35,794 nucleotides of DNA from JBOGWP01 sp050693875 (GTDB lineage: Bacteria > Actinomycetota > CADDZG01 > JAHWKV01 > JBOGWP01), in assembly GCA_050693875.1 (NCBI GenBank), contig JBOGWP010000183.1, positions 1 through 35,794 of the forward strand, in the 5' to 3' direction. A program made the position numbers and the translations under genes. Below, piece after piece: positions 25,241 through 32,354 of this stretch. Position 1 is the stretch's first letter, and each line of letters opens with the position of its first letter. The notes beneath the pieces were generated by a model. That model saw only the letters and a program-made list of their open reading frames with translations. It did not search any database and was not told the DNA's origin.

Positions 25241-25687
25241 TTAATCCGGCTGGATGTCTTCGAAGCAGATGGTCCACTTCTCGGTAAGCGGGCTGGTGTC
25301 TCCCGCCTTGAGGGTCCCTGCCTCGACGCTCTTCACCCACATGTTGAGGAGGTTGTAGCGCCGGACGACGTTCGCCCCGGTGTGATCGAGGATCGTCACG
25401 GCTCCGTTCTTGCGGATGTCGGACACCTGGCCCTGCATGGCCTTCTTCAGCCAGTCCTCCCCCGACTTGAGCTCGTTCAGCCCGCGGGTCACCGTGATCT
25501 CTCCGGCCTTGTATCGCCCGGGCATGTTGCGAATAACGAACTTGCCGTCGGCAGTGTTCTCCTTGACCTCGATCTTGTCTACTTCGCGCTTGAGCCCGCT
25601 GACCTCCATGACCGAGGGAAGCTGAACCCCGTCGAGCTCGACCTTGAACGAGTAGCCGATTCCGGTATCGAATTCCGCAAGTGGCAT
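25241..25687 (-). CDS. Main inner-tube protein, T4 gp19-like (Afp1-type)
   Basis: 148 aa. It polymerises as the rigid tube that the sheath drives outward. Family features: GYSFKVELDGVQLPSVMEVS, GLKREVDKIEVKENT, ITVTRGLNELKSGEDWLKKA, and RRYNLLNMWVKSVEAG. The ATG has a run of GAGGAGGAGG a few bases upstream, one of the strongest ribosome binding sites in the locus, as expected for a high-copy structural subunit. It lies 45 nt after the sheath gene. Confidence 0.93.
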   Translation of the reverse strand: MPLAEFDTGIGYSFKVELDGVQLPSVMEVSGLKREVDKIEVKENTADGKFVIRNMPGRYKAGEITVTRGLNELKSGEDWLKKAMQGQVSDIRKNGAVTILDHTGANVVRRYNLLNMWVKSVEAGTLKAGDTSPLTEKWTICFEDIQPD

Positions 25688-25732
25688 GCCCTCCTCCTCC
25701 TCTCATGATTCCTCGGTGATCCCTCCGGTACC

Positions 25733-27259
25733 TCACTCGGTGAGCGACGCGCCGCCCGAGAACTGGGCGAGCCGGAAGATGACGAACTCAGCAGGCTTGA
25801 CCGGCGCGATCCCGATCTCGCAGACGACCATTCCCGCATCGATGGACTCGGCGGAGTTGGTCTCGTCGTCGCACTTCACGTAGAAGGCCTGCTCGGGCGT
25901 GAGGCCGAAGAGCGCGCCCTTGCGCCACTCGTTCACCAGGAAGGCGGCGATCGTCCGCCGCATCTTCGCCCAGAGCGTGGGGTCGTTCGGCTCGAAGACG
26001 CACCACTGGGTCCCGTTGAGGATCGACTCTTCGAGGTAGTTGAAGAGCCTGCGGATGTTCAGGTAGCGCCACCCCGGGTCGCTCGACAGGGTCCTCGCTC
26101 CCCACACGCGGATGCCGCGTCCCGGGAACGCCCGGAGGCAGTTGATTCCGTGCGGGTTGAGGAGGTCGTGCTCGTTCTTCGTGATCTGGATCTCGAGGGC
26201 AATCGCGCCCCGCACCACCTCGTTGGCCGGCGCCTTGTGAACGCCGCGGCTGTCGTCGTTGCGGCCCCAGATCCCCGCGACGTGCCCGCTGGGCGGGACG
26301 AAGACGTTCTCGCCGCCTGCGGGGTCGAACACCTTGATCCAGGGCCAGTAGAGCACGGCGTACTTCGAGTCGTAGCCCACCTTGTCGACGCGCCACTCTC
26401 GGATCTGCTGGGCGTTGAGGCCGGGTGGCGGATCGAGAATCGCCACCCGGTCCCCCATGAGCTCGCAGTGGGCGATCATGGCGAGCTGCACCGCCTGCAC
26501 ACCCTCGAGGTCGATCATCCCCTGGCGGTAGGCGGCCATCAGGTCCGGGACGCACACCATCGTGATCGGGTCGATCGACTCCAGGCCCCCGAATCCGGAT
26601 CGGTCCGCCGTGTTGCCTACGTAGTCGTCGGGCTCCAGCCGGCGCCGAGCCGCAGGCTCCGTGAGCGTGACGCTGCCCTTCTGGGGCTTGTCGAGCGGCC
26701 CCCCGGTGGTCGGCTCGGTGAGCTGGATGAGCTTCGACTGGGCATTGACCACCGTGACGACGTGCTGCTTGCCCTTCTTTGCGGTGACCTTGTCGTACTC
26801 CTCCTCCACCTTTCCGTCCTGGCGAACCACCAGCTTGAACTGGTCCTCCGATGCCCCTTCGCCCGGATCGGTCACCTCGACGACGATCCGGCCGCCGACT
26901 CCCTCGTCCCGCGCGGTGACGAGAAGCCCGCCCAGCTCGCCCTTGACGCCGCTGGGCAGCTCACCTCGCGCCTTCGGCCCTCCCGACCCGTCGCCGTTCC
27001 CACCGACACGGACGACGTAGCAGGCGCCGCCGCCGTTGGTGAAGTAGCCGTAGACGGAGTGGGCGAGGTACGAGCCCTCGACGAACTCGCCGAAGGTCTG
27101 CGTGAACTGGCTCCAGTTGGTGACCAGGGTGGCGGTGTTGAGCGGCCCCTTGCCAGCAAGGCCGACGAAGGCTGCGACCGCGGTCCCGACACCTTCGATC
27201 GGCCGCGCGCCCGCCTCGACCTCCTCCACGTACACACCGGGCGACAGATAGGTGGGCAT
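25733..27259 (-). CDS. Contractile sheath protein (Afp2-type)
   Basis: 508 aa. The N-terminal handshake segment MPTYLSPGVYVEEVEAGARP and VGTAVAAFVGLAGKGPLN is standard for tail sheaths. A surface insertion fills roughly residues 90-210 (VTDPGEGASEDQFKLVVRQD and similar beta-strands). The conserved C-terminal domain has GIRVWGARTLSSDPGWRYLN and ends VCEIGIAPVKPAEFVIFRLA, the strand donated to the neighbouring subunit. The ATG at 27259 has GGAGG about 8 nt upstream. Only one sheath gene is present, unlike Afp, which has three. A hairpin lies in the 157-bp gap before it. Confidence 0.95.
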   Translation of the reverse strand: MPTYLSPGVYVEEVEAGARPIEGVGTAVAAFVGLAGKGPLNTATLVTNWSQFTQTFGEFVEGSYLAHSVYGYFTNGGGACYVVRVGGNGDGSGGPKARGELPSGVKGELGGLLVTARDEGVGGRIVVEVTDPGEGASEDQFKLVVRQDGKVEEEYDKVTAKKGKQHVVTVVNAQSKLIQLTEPTTGGPLDKPQKGSVTLTEPAARRRLEPDDYVGNTADRSGFGGLESIDPITMVCVPDLMAAYRQGMIDLEGVQAVQLAMIAHCELMGDRVAILDPPPGLNAQQIREWRVDKVGYDSKYAVLYWPWIKVFDPAGGENVFVPPSGHVAGIWGRNDDSRGVHKAPANEVVRGAIALEIQITKNEHDLLNPHGINCLRAFPGRGIRVWGARTLSSDPGWRYLNIRRLFNYLEESILNGTQWCVFEPNDPTLWAKMRRTIAAFLVNEWRKGALFGLTPEQAFYVKCDDETNSAESIDAGMVVCEIGIAPVKPAEFVIFRLAQFSGGASLTE

Positions 27260-27308
27260 CGATGCCTCCTCCACGAGAGAGATTCCGAGGTGAACTCTTA
27301 CCGGGCCA

Positions 27309-27346
27309 CCCCCGGAGGGGAACGTCCCAAGGGACGTGCCCGGGGG
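27309..27346. other. Nested stem-loop between the ATPase and sheath genes
   Basis: CCCCCGG (27309-27315) pairs with CCGGGGG (27340-27346), enclosing a second perfect stem ACGTCCC (27322-27328) with GGGACGT (27331-27337). It falls in the 157-bp gap between the ATPase stop and the sheath start, the longest non-coding gap inside the structural operon. It could be an RNA processing or stability element that lets sheath and tube mRNA outlast the ATPase mRNA, or a partial terminator. No T-run follows, and no good promoter is visible between it and the sheath start. Confidence 0.55.
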
Positions 27347-27416
27347 AATCTCCGATTACCCGAAGGGGCAGACGGCCCTCACCTCCGGGCGTTCCGTGAC
27401 TGCGGTCGTCCGTCCC

Positions 27417-29492
27417 TCAGGGCGCCGCCGGCGAGGAAGCGCCGGCGTAGTAGGGGCCGAACTCCTCCTTCACCCGGAGCCGTCCCAACTTGCCGTACTC
27501 GCGCGCGGTGGCACGGATCAGCTCGTCCATACCCACCACGCCCCCGTCGTCGGCGGCGAGATAGGCGGCAGTGAGGACGATGTTGCGGATGCTGCCGCCG
27601 GGGAGCTTGAACGCACTCGCCAGGAAGTCGACGTCGATGTCTTGTGCCTGGGGCAGGAAGGAACCGAGGTGCAGCCGCCAGAGCCTCCTGCGCTCCTCCT
27701 CCTCGGGCATGGGAAACGTGACGATGACATCGATGCGCCGTGTGAAGGCCTCGTCCAGGTTGGCTCGCAGATTCGTGGTCAGGATTGCCACCCCTTCGAA
27801 GCGCTCCAACCGCTGGAGGAGGTACGCCGTCTCCACGTTCGCGTACCGATCATGGGCGTCCCGCACGTCGGAGCGCTTCCCGAAGATCGCGTCGGCCTCG
27901 TCGAAGAGCAGGACACCGTTGAGACGCTCGGCCTCGACGAAGATGCGCTCGAGGTTTTTCTCCGTCTCGCCGACGTACTTGTCCACCACGGTGGAGAGAT
28001 CGATCACGTAGAGGTCGAGGCCGAGATCGGCGGCCAGCACTTCGGCGGAGATCGTCTTGCCCGTCCCGGACTCCCCCGTGAACAGGGCCGTCACGCCACG
28101 TCCCTTCGACGAGCCAGCCGCAAGGCCCCAGTCGTTGAGCACCAGATCTCGGTGGCGCGCCCGGGTGGTCAGCTCACGCAACTGCTCGATCACGTCGGCC
28201 GGCAGGACCAGGTCGTCCCAGCTGGCCTTGGGCGGGATGTGGTGGGCGAGGCGCTCGAGGCCAGCGCCGTTCTGAGCGCGCGCTCCCGCCTCGAGGTCTC
28301 TGATCTCCAACGGGCGCCTGTCCAGGACAGCGCGGCGCCTCGCCGCCTCGGCGGCTCGAACGATCTGCTCCGGGGTCAGCCGGAAGTGCGCCATCGCGGC
28401 ACCGAGGTCGATTCCCTCGTCCCGGCCTCCCAGCGCCTCGCGCCAGATCTCTGCCCGATCTCGTGCATCGAGGAGCGGGGCCTCAACGATGGAGGGAACC
28501 TGCCGCGACCAGCTCGGGTCCCAGCTCCTCGCGCCGATCAGCACGACGACGCAGGGGCTCTCGCTGAAGGACCGGATCGCGTCGGCTCCCCGGTCGGCGA
28601 TCGCATCGACCGGACCGGCGATGAGACCGCCGCCCAGAAGCCTGGCCTCCAGCACCGCCGAGCCCGCCACCAGGCGCACGTCCGCGGACTGTTGCAGGCG
28701 AAGCAGGTCGAGGGCGAGCCACGGAAGCCCGGCCCGCGCGAAGCTGGAGGCCGCCAGAGAGAGGGCTCCTGCGCCCGTCTGTTCCTGGATGTACCACAGG
28801 CCAACTCCCACGGCGAGACCCGCCCGCACGAAGTCGGCGTCGTCGTGCCCGACCGGCTCCTCCCCCGCCACGAGCGCAGCCACGTCGGGGTTTGGGGCGT
28901 CGTCGCCGAGGAGGTAGGAGACGACGCGATCGGGCACGCGCAGCGCACGTGCGAGGAATGGCCGATCAGCCTCCTCGACCACGAGGAGCCCGCCGGCGAT
29001 GAGGGGGCCATGCGGACCGAGGCGAGCACGCCGCCCGTCGCTGCCGAACAGTCCGGAGCAGAGCTCGAGGGCCAGACCCTTGGTCGCGCGAGGACGGGTG
29101 ACATCGTCGTTGAGGTATGCGTAGAGTCGCTCGAAGCGGGGGTCGAGGTCGGGGGCCACCGCAACCAGCAGGATCTCCACGTCCACCTCGGTCAGCCCGA
29201 ACGAGCGCGCAAGCCTTCTCAGACGCAGGTCCTCGCCCTCGCGCTCCGCCTCGTCGGCCCGCGACTCCACGCCGGCGAGCATCGAGCGGGCTTCCGGGCC
29301 CGCCGGCACCGGCTCCGGATGGACGGCTAGGAGTCGGTCGGCCTGGGCGTCGGAGACGTAGAGGCCCCGAAAGCGATCGCCTGGGTCAGGGTCGCCGGCA
29401 CGCCGCCGAGCCACCGCATCGGCGACCCGGACCTCCAGCGCAGCGATGCGCCCCAGGAGGTGCCGAGTCGACGCGTCGCGCGCCGGAGTCAC
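27417..29492 (-). CDS. AAA+ ATPase of the injection system (Afp15-type)
   Basis: 691 aa. The N-terminal ~400 residues are a helical plus degenerate ATPase-like region (LLVAVAPDLDPRFERLYAYL, then GLALELCSGLFG). The C-terminal AAA+ module is intact: Walker A GESGTGKT at 473-480, then YVIDLSTVVDKYVGETEKNL, Walker B LLFDEADAIFGKR around 528-540, sensor TTNLRANLDEAFTRRID, and a sensor-2-type end (PGGSIRNIVLTAAYLA). This is the ATPase conserved in eCIS loci and thought to act in assembly; it is not a ClpV sheath recycler by sequence. The GTG start overlaps the DUF4255 stop (GTGA). Confidence 0.93.
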   Translation of the reverse strand: MTPARDASTRHLLGRIAALEVRVADAVARRRAGDPDPGDRFRGLYVSDAQADRLLAVHPEPVPAGPEARSMLAGVESRADEAEREGEDLRLRRLARSFGLTEVDVEILLVAVAPDLDPRFERLYAYLNDDVTRPRATKGLALELCSGLFGSDGRRARLGPHGPLIAGGLLVVEEADRPFLARALRVPDRVVSYLLGDDAPNPDVAALVAGEEPVGHDDADFVRAGLAVGVGLWYIQEQTGAGALSLAASSFARAGLPWLALDLLRLQQSADVRLVAGSAVLEARLLGGGLIAGPVDAIADRGADAIRSFSESPCVVVLIGARSWDPSWSRQVPSIVEAPLLDARDRAEIWREALGGRDEGIDLGAAMAHFRLTPEQIVRAAEAARRRAVLDRRPLEIRDLEAGARAQNGAGLERLAHHIPPKASWDDLVLPADVIEQLRELTTRARHRDLVLNDWGLAAGSSKGRGVTALFTGESGTGKTISAEVLAADLGLDLYVIDLSTVVDKYVGETEKNLERIFVEAERLNGVLLFDEADAIFGKRSDVRDAHDRYANVETAYLLQRLERFEGVAILTTNLRANLDEAFTRRIDVIVTFPMPEEEERRRLWRLHLGSFLPQAQDIDVDFLASAFKLPGGSIRNIVLTAAYLAADDGGVVGMDELIRATAREYGKLGRLRVKEEFGPYYAGASSPAAP

Positions 29493-30202
29493 CGCCTCGG
29501 AACGGCGCGCATCTCGAACCTCCGGCCCGTCCCGGGCTTCCCCCCATCGACCGTCTCGGCAGCTATGAGAGGCGGAATCTGCTCCTCCGGCTGCGACCGC
29601 CCTTGGGGGCCGGGGGCCTGCTCCTTTTGGCCTTCCGGCCCGACGAGGGTGATCCGGGGCTCTTCGATGACCAGCGGCCCGACGGTCTGCCTACGGCGGG
29701 TTTCGAACGGCACCGTCACGACCAGATCGAGGGCCGCCTTCAGCTCTCCCCCCAGCGCCGACCACACATCGGAGAGCTGCCGGTCCCCGGGAAGGGGCAG
29801 GCCGATCGTGACCCGGACCTCGTCGTCGCTGTCGGCGAGGGCGCCCTGGAGGATCTCCGGAGGAAGGGCCTCCGCGCGGATGAAGCACGACAGGACCGCC
29901 GCGAGGATGCGGTGCTCGTCCTCCGGGCGCTGGGTCCATGCCGTAACGAGGTAGGAGAGGCGATACTGCCGCGGGGGCAGTCGGCGTTCGACGACAACCC
30001 CCTGCTCGCGCACCTCCTGGAACTGCACCTCGCGGCGCCGGAGGTCCTCCACGATGTCGTACAGGTACAGGTTCAGCGCCGGGCCGCTTCGCCGTGCGGC
30101 CCACTCCCTGGTCGGGCCTTCGAAGCCGATCTCGACATTCGAACCGTTCAACACGTCGCGGCGGATGAGCTGACGGAGGGACTCGTCGACGTCGTGGATC
30201 AT
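29489..30202 (-). CDS. DUF4255 tail-terminator/cap protein (Afp16-type)
   Basis: 237 aa. The DUF4255 core spans ~1-180: MIHDVDESLRQLIRRDVL, PALNLYLYDIVEDLRRREVQ, then RLPPRQYRLSYLVTAWTQRP and EDEHRILAAVLSCFIRAEAL. The remaining ~50 residues are Pro/Gln/Gly-rich. The family caps the tube and sets its length at the end away from the baseplate. The ATG at 30202 is preferred over the GTG at 30208 because GGAGG stands at the usual distance from it. Confidence 0.9.
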   Translation of the reverse strand: MIHDVDESLRQLIRRDVLNGSNVEIGFEGPTREWAARRSGPALNLYLYDIVEDLRRREVQFQEVREQGVVVERRLPPRQYRLSYLVTAWTQRPEDEHRILAAVLSCFIRAEALPPEILQGALADSDDEVRVTIGLPLPGDRQLSDVWSALGGELKAALDLVVTVPFETRRRQTVGPLVIEEPRITLVGPEGQKEQAPGPQGRSQPEEQIPPLIAAETVDGGKPGTGRRFEMRAVPRR

Positions 30203-30313
30203 CGCCACGCCCTCCCGGGCCCGCCGATGCGTCCGCCGCGCGACCGTGGCGCCCGTGCGGTCAGAGCGCCCGTCGACACGACGCCGCCCCCGCAGGTGGG
30301 ACCCGAGCCATCG

Positions 30314-31051
30314 CTACGAACCCGAAGTCCCGGCTCGATCCGGGGACATCTGGAGCTCCTCCTCCTCGTCGGCTTGGCGCTGGGCGGTCATCTGGAGCTC
30401 CTCCTCCTCGTCGGCTTGGCGCTGGACCCGTGGGGCACCGGGACCTACCCCGACCTCGGCGTCGGGAAGGTTGGTTGCGTCCTCCGCCACTGCCTCTGCC
30501 TCCCGCTCGAGGGGGTCCGAGGGATCGCTCACACGGATGCCACCCGGCTGCGGCGTCCCATCGACCGGCCCGCTCCTTTGCTGGATGACGTGAGTTAGCT
30601 CGTGGGCCAACTCCCTGCGGCCCCCCTTGTTGGTGGGGTCGAAGCGTCCCGACTGGAAGACGACGTCGGTGCCCACCGTGTAGGCGTGGGCTTGGACCGA
30701 TTTGGCCGAGTCGCTGGCCTCGAGGTAGTCGTGGATCCGGACCTCCGAGAAGTCATGACCGAGGCGCGACTCCATGTCTTCCCGGGTTGCCGGGTCGAGC
30801 GGCCGGCCCCTGCCGGAGCCCACCACATCGGCGACCGGCGATCGAGCTTCCTCCGCGGCCTCGTCGCCGAGCAGCCGGGCGACCGCGGCATTCCCGCTGC
30901 TGCGCTGCAGGCCCAGCAGGTGACGTCGATCGAGCGGAGGATCGAGCGGGTGGGAGTGGGCGCGGGGCTCGCTCTCGGGGCTGCGGGCCCTGCCGCCGTC
31001 GGGCCGAGGCGCGCCTCGCAACGCTTCTGCGTCGTCGTGCCGGCGCATCAT
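30314..31051 (-). CDS. DUF4157 protein with HExxH motif (eCIS-associated)
   Basis: 245 aa. Residues 1-40 are disordered and charged. Residues 46-61 carry LGLQRSSGNAAVARLL, the same motif as in the cargo candidate at 9627-11303. The DUF4157 domain (~85-165) has MESRLGHDFSEVRIHDY, AHAYTVGTDVVFQSGRF and the metalloprotease-like HELTH at 150-154 followed by VIQQRSG. DUF4157 is the domain most strongly associated with eCIS loci and is found in many putative toxins. The acidic tail contains two copies of RQADEEEELQM (separate entry). It is the first gene of the minus-strand run. Either of two adjacent ATGs (31051, 31048) can be the start, with GGGGAGGG just upstream. It has no other toxin domain, so it may be a maturation protease, a carrier or a chaperone. 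Confidence 0.88.
   Translation of the reverse strand: MMRRHDDAEALRGAPRPDGGRARSPESEPRAHSHPLDPPLDRRHLLGLQRSSGNAAVARLLGDEAAEEARSPVADVVGSGRGRPLDPATREDMESRLGHDFSEVRIHDYLEASDSAKSVQAHAYTVGTDVVFQSGRFDPTNKGGRRELAHELTHVIQQRSGPVDGTPQPGGIRVSDPSDPLEREAEAVAEDATNLPDAEVGVGPGAPRVQRQADEEEELQMTAQRQADEEEELQMSPDRAGTSGS
30347..30425 (-). repeat. 37-bp direct repeat coding for an acidic peptide repeat
   Basis: Copies at 30347-30383 and 30389-30425 are identical and 42 bp apart, a whole number of codons. They encode RQADEEEELQM twice, separated by TAQ, at the C-terminus of the DUF4157 protein. Similar EEEEL-type tails are common in this family, so expansion and contraction of the repeat is likely part of how the tail evolves. 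Confidence 0.9.
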
Positions 31052-31481
31052 GGTCCCTCCCCGCCCGCCCGGGCCGGCGCTCTGCCGTCGACTGACATGT
31101 ACTTGCCCGCCACCACGATCCGGGAGCACGAGAGGGCGAGCAAGGCCCGATTGGGTGAGCTTGGGGGCCGAGAGACGACCCGATCGGGCAAGGGCGGCTG
31201 GGGACTCGCCATCCGCCGTCTGGGCGGAGGCCAAGTGCCAAATGCCTGCTCCTGCTCTCCTTGTCCGCGGGCCGGAGAAGACGAATGCTCTTGCCGGACT
31301 TCCCTGGCAGGAGACGCCGGTTCAAAGGCGACAGGGGCCGGCCGATCGAATGACGGACTTTCGCTCAGCGCACGACGGGCGCGAGGCCGCGCCCGAGAGG
31401 TGCGCTCAAAGATGCGTGGTCCTCCCGGATGCAGGGGTGGGTGGTTGGGGGCTGCCCTCGGCTCACGACGGCGAGCGAACC
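31052..31481. promoter_or_regulatory. Leader region ahead of the eCIS operon
   Basis: This 430-bp gap separates the LuxR-type gene from the DUF4157 gene, both on the minus strand, and should hold the main eCIS promoter. A weak candidate on the minus strand is TTGCTC (31138-31143) with a 17-nt spacer to GATCGT (31115-31120), about 65 nt before the start codon. Paired palindromes lie just upstream of it (next entry). The rest of the gap shows no coding signal I trust. Confidence 0.4.
31145..31189. promoter_or_regulatory. Paired palindromes, candidate operator of the eCIS operon
   Basis: CCCGATTGGG (31146-31155) and CCCGATCGGG (31179-31188) are two copies of one 10-bp palindrome, the second perfect, with centres 33 bp apart, about three helical turns. 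Together they also form a 12-bp inverted repeat (GCCCGATTGGGT with ACCCGATCGGGC, 11 of 12 paired). They sit 95-140 nt before the DUF4157 start, directly upstream of the weak promoter candidate. A dimeric regulator such as the adjacent LuxR-type protein could bind here. Confidence 0.5.
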
Positions 31482-32123
31482 TCAGATGAGTCCCTTTCGT
31501 ACGGCGTAGGCCACCGCATGGGTCCGGTTCTTCAGGTTGAGCCGGGCCGTCACGTCGTGCAGCACGTTCTTGATCGTGCGTTCCGAGTAGCACAGCCGCC
31601 CGGCGATCTCGTAGGTGTCGTGACCTTCGGCGACCAGTCGGAGGACCGAGACCTCCCGCTCGGTCAGGCCGGAGTAGCCCAGCCCCGCCGGCACAAGGAC
31701 GTCCTCGTGCATGCGTGCGATCTCGTCCAGGAGCCGGCCGAGCAGGTCTGGAGGCAACGCCCCCGCCCCCTCGGCCGCAGCGATCACCACCTCGCGGATG
31801 CGGTCGGGAGTGGCATCGGAGCGCGGCACGATGGCGTGGACACCCGACGCGACGGCCGCCAGCATGGCCCGGTCGTCAAGGCTGGTTAGGACCAAGACCA
31901 CCCGGGCGCGTCCGCTTCGTCGCACGGCTCTCGACCGCTGAAGCACCTCCTCGTCCACCGCATCGGAGACCAGGACCGCGACCTGGCGGTTTTCCCCGTT
32001 GCCCTCGTCCACCAGCCATATTCCCGGGCAGCTCCGCACAACTGTTGCGATCCCGGCTTGCGAGATCGGGTCCGGAGCGTGGACTGATACACGAACCCGC
32101 TGCTGGGCCATGAGTTCCGCCAT
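31482..32123 (-). CDS. LuxR/NarL-type regulator with degenerate receiver domain
   Basis: 213 aa. Residues ~8-125 have the receiver order of NarL-type regulators (VRVSVHAPDPISQAGIATVV, then VLTSLDDRAMLAAVASGVHA). However, the strand that should end in the phosphorylated aspartate reads VAVLVSDAVDEE, with valine/serine at that site, and the acidic pair near the N-terminus is reduced. The C-terminal LuxR helix-turn-helix is intact: LTEREVSVLRLVAEGHDTYE, then IAGRLCYSERTIKNVLHDV. The protein probably binds DNA without classical phosphorylation. The ATG at 32123 has GGAGG 8 nt upstream. It is divergent from the SARP gene and upstream of the eCIS operon, so it is a likely local regulator. Confidence 0.88.
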   Translation of the reverse strand: MAELMAQQRVRVSVHAPDPISQAGIATVVRSCPGIWLVDEGNGENRQVAVLVSDAVDEEVLQRSRAVRRSGRARVVLVLTSLDDRAMLAAVASGVHAIVPRSDATPDRIREVVIAAAEGAGALPPDLLGRLLDEIARMHEDVLVPAGLGYSGLTEREVSVLRLVAEGHDTYEIAGRLCYSERTIKNVLHDVTARLNLKNRTHAVAYAVRKGLI

Positions 32124-32354
32124 TGGGCGATCCTCCCCTATGTTCGGTCGAGCCCTCCCTCTCTCATGCGCCGCTTTGCGGACACTTAACGTGCGGTTCG
32201 CGGACGAAGGCCCCCCTGGGCCCGCGGTCGACCTGGCCGACACTTGACCCGATTACGATGGCCTGGCAGTCTTGGCGACTGGCGTCTTGTGCACAATTGC
32301 AGACGTTTGCGGCACCAGCCACGGATGTTTGAAAGGTGAGAATCGGCGGTAAGC
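32124..32354. promoter_or_regulatory. Divergent promoter region between the two regulators
   Basis: A 231-bp space with the starts of the LuxR-type gene (minus) and the SARP gene (plus) at its ends. It contains a perfect 10-bp palindrome TTGTGCACAA at 32287-32296, about 60 nt before the SARP start. A direct repeat of GCGGAC stands near 32176-32202. No convincing -35/-10 pair was identified. Confidence 0.45.
32287..32296. promoter_or_regulatory. Perfect palindrome TTGTGCACAA, candidate operator
   Basis: A 10-bp perfect palindrome in the divergent regulator region. It is placed where a repressor or activator of the SARP gene could bind. Its sequence differs from the CCCGATCGGG palindromes ahead of the eCIS operon, so the same protein need not bind both. 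Confidence 0.35.

Noticed and set aside
27336..29330. 664-codon plus-strand open frame opposite the AAA+ ATPase
   Set aside because: No motifs; the minus strand has Walker A, Walker B and sensor motifs in the right order.
13027..31051. Type VI secretion system or prophage
   Set aside because: No TssJLM membrane complex, TssK or ClpV-type ATPase, and no capsid, terminase, portal, integrase or lysis genes. DUF4157, DUF4255, LysM hub, DUF6760 and the AAA+ ATPase are eCIS markers.
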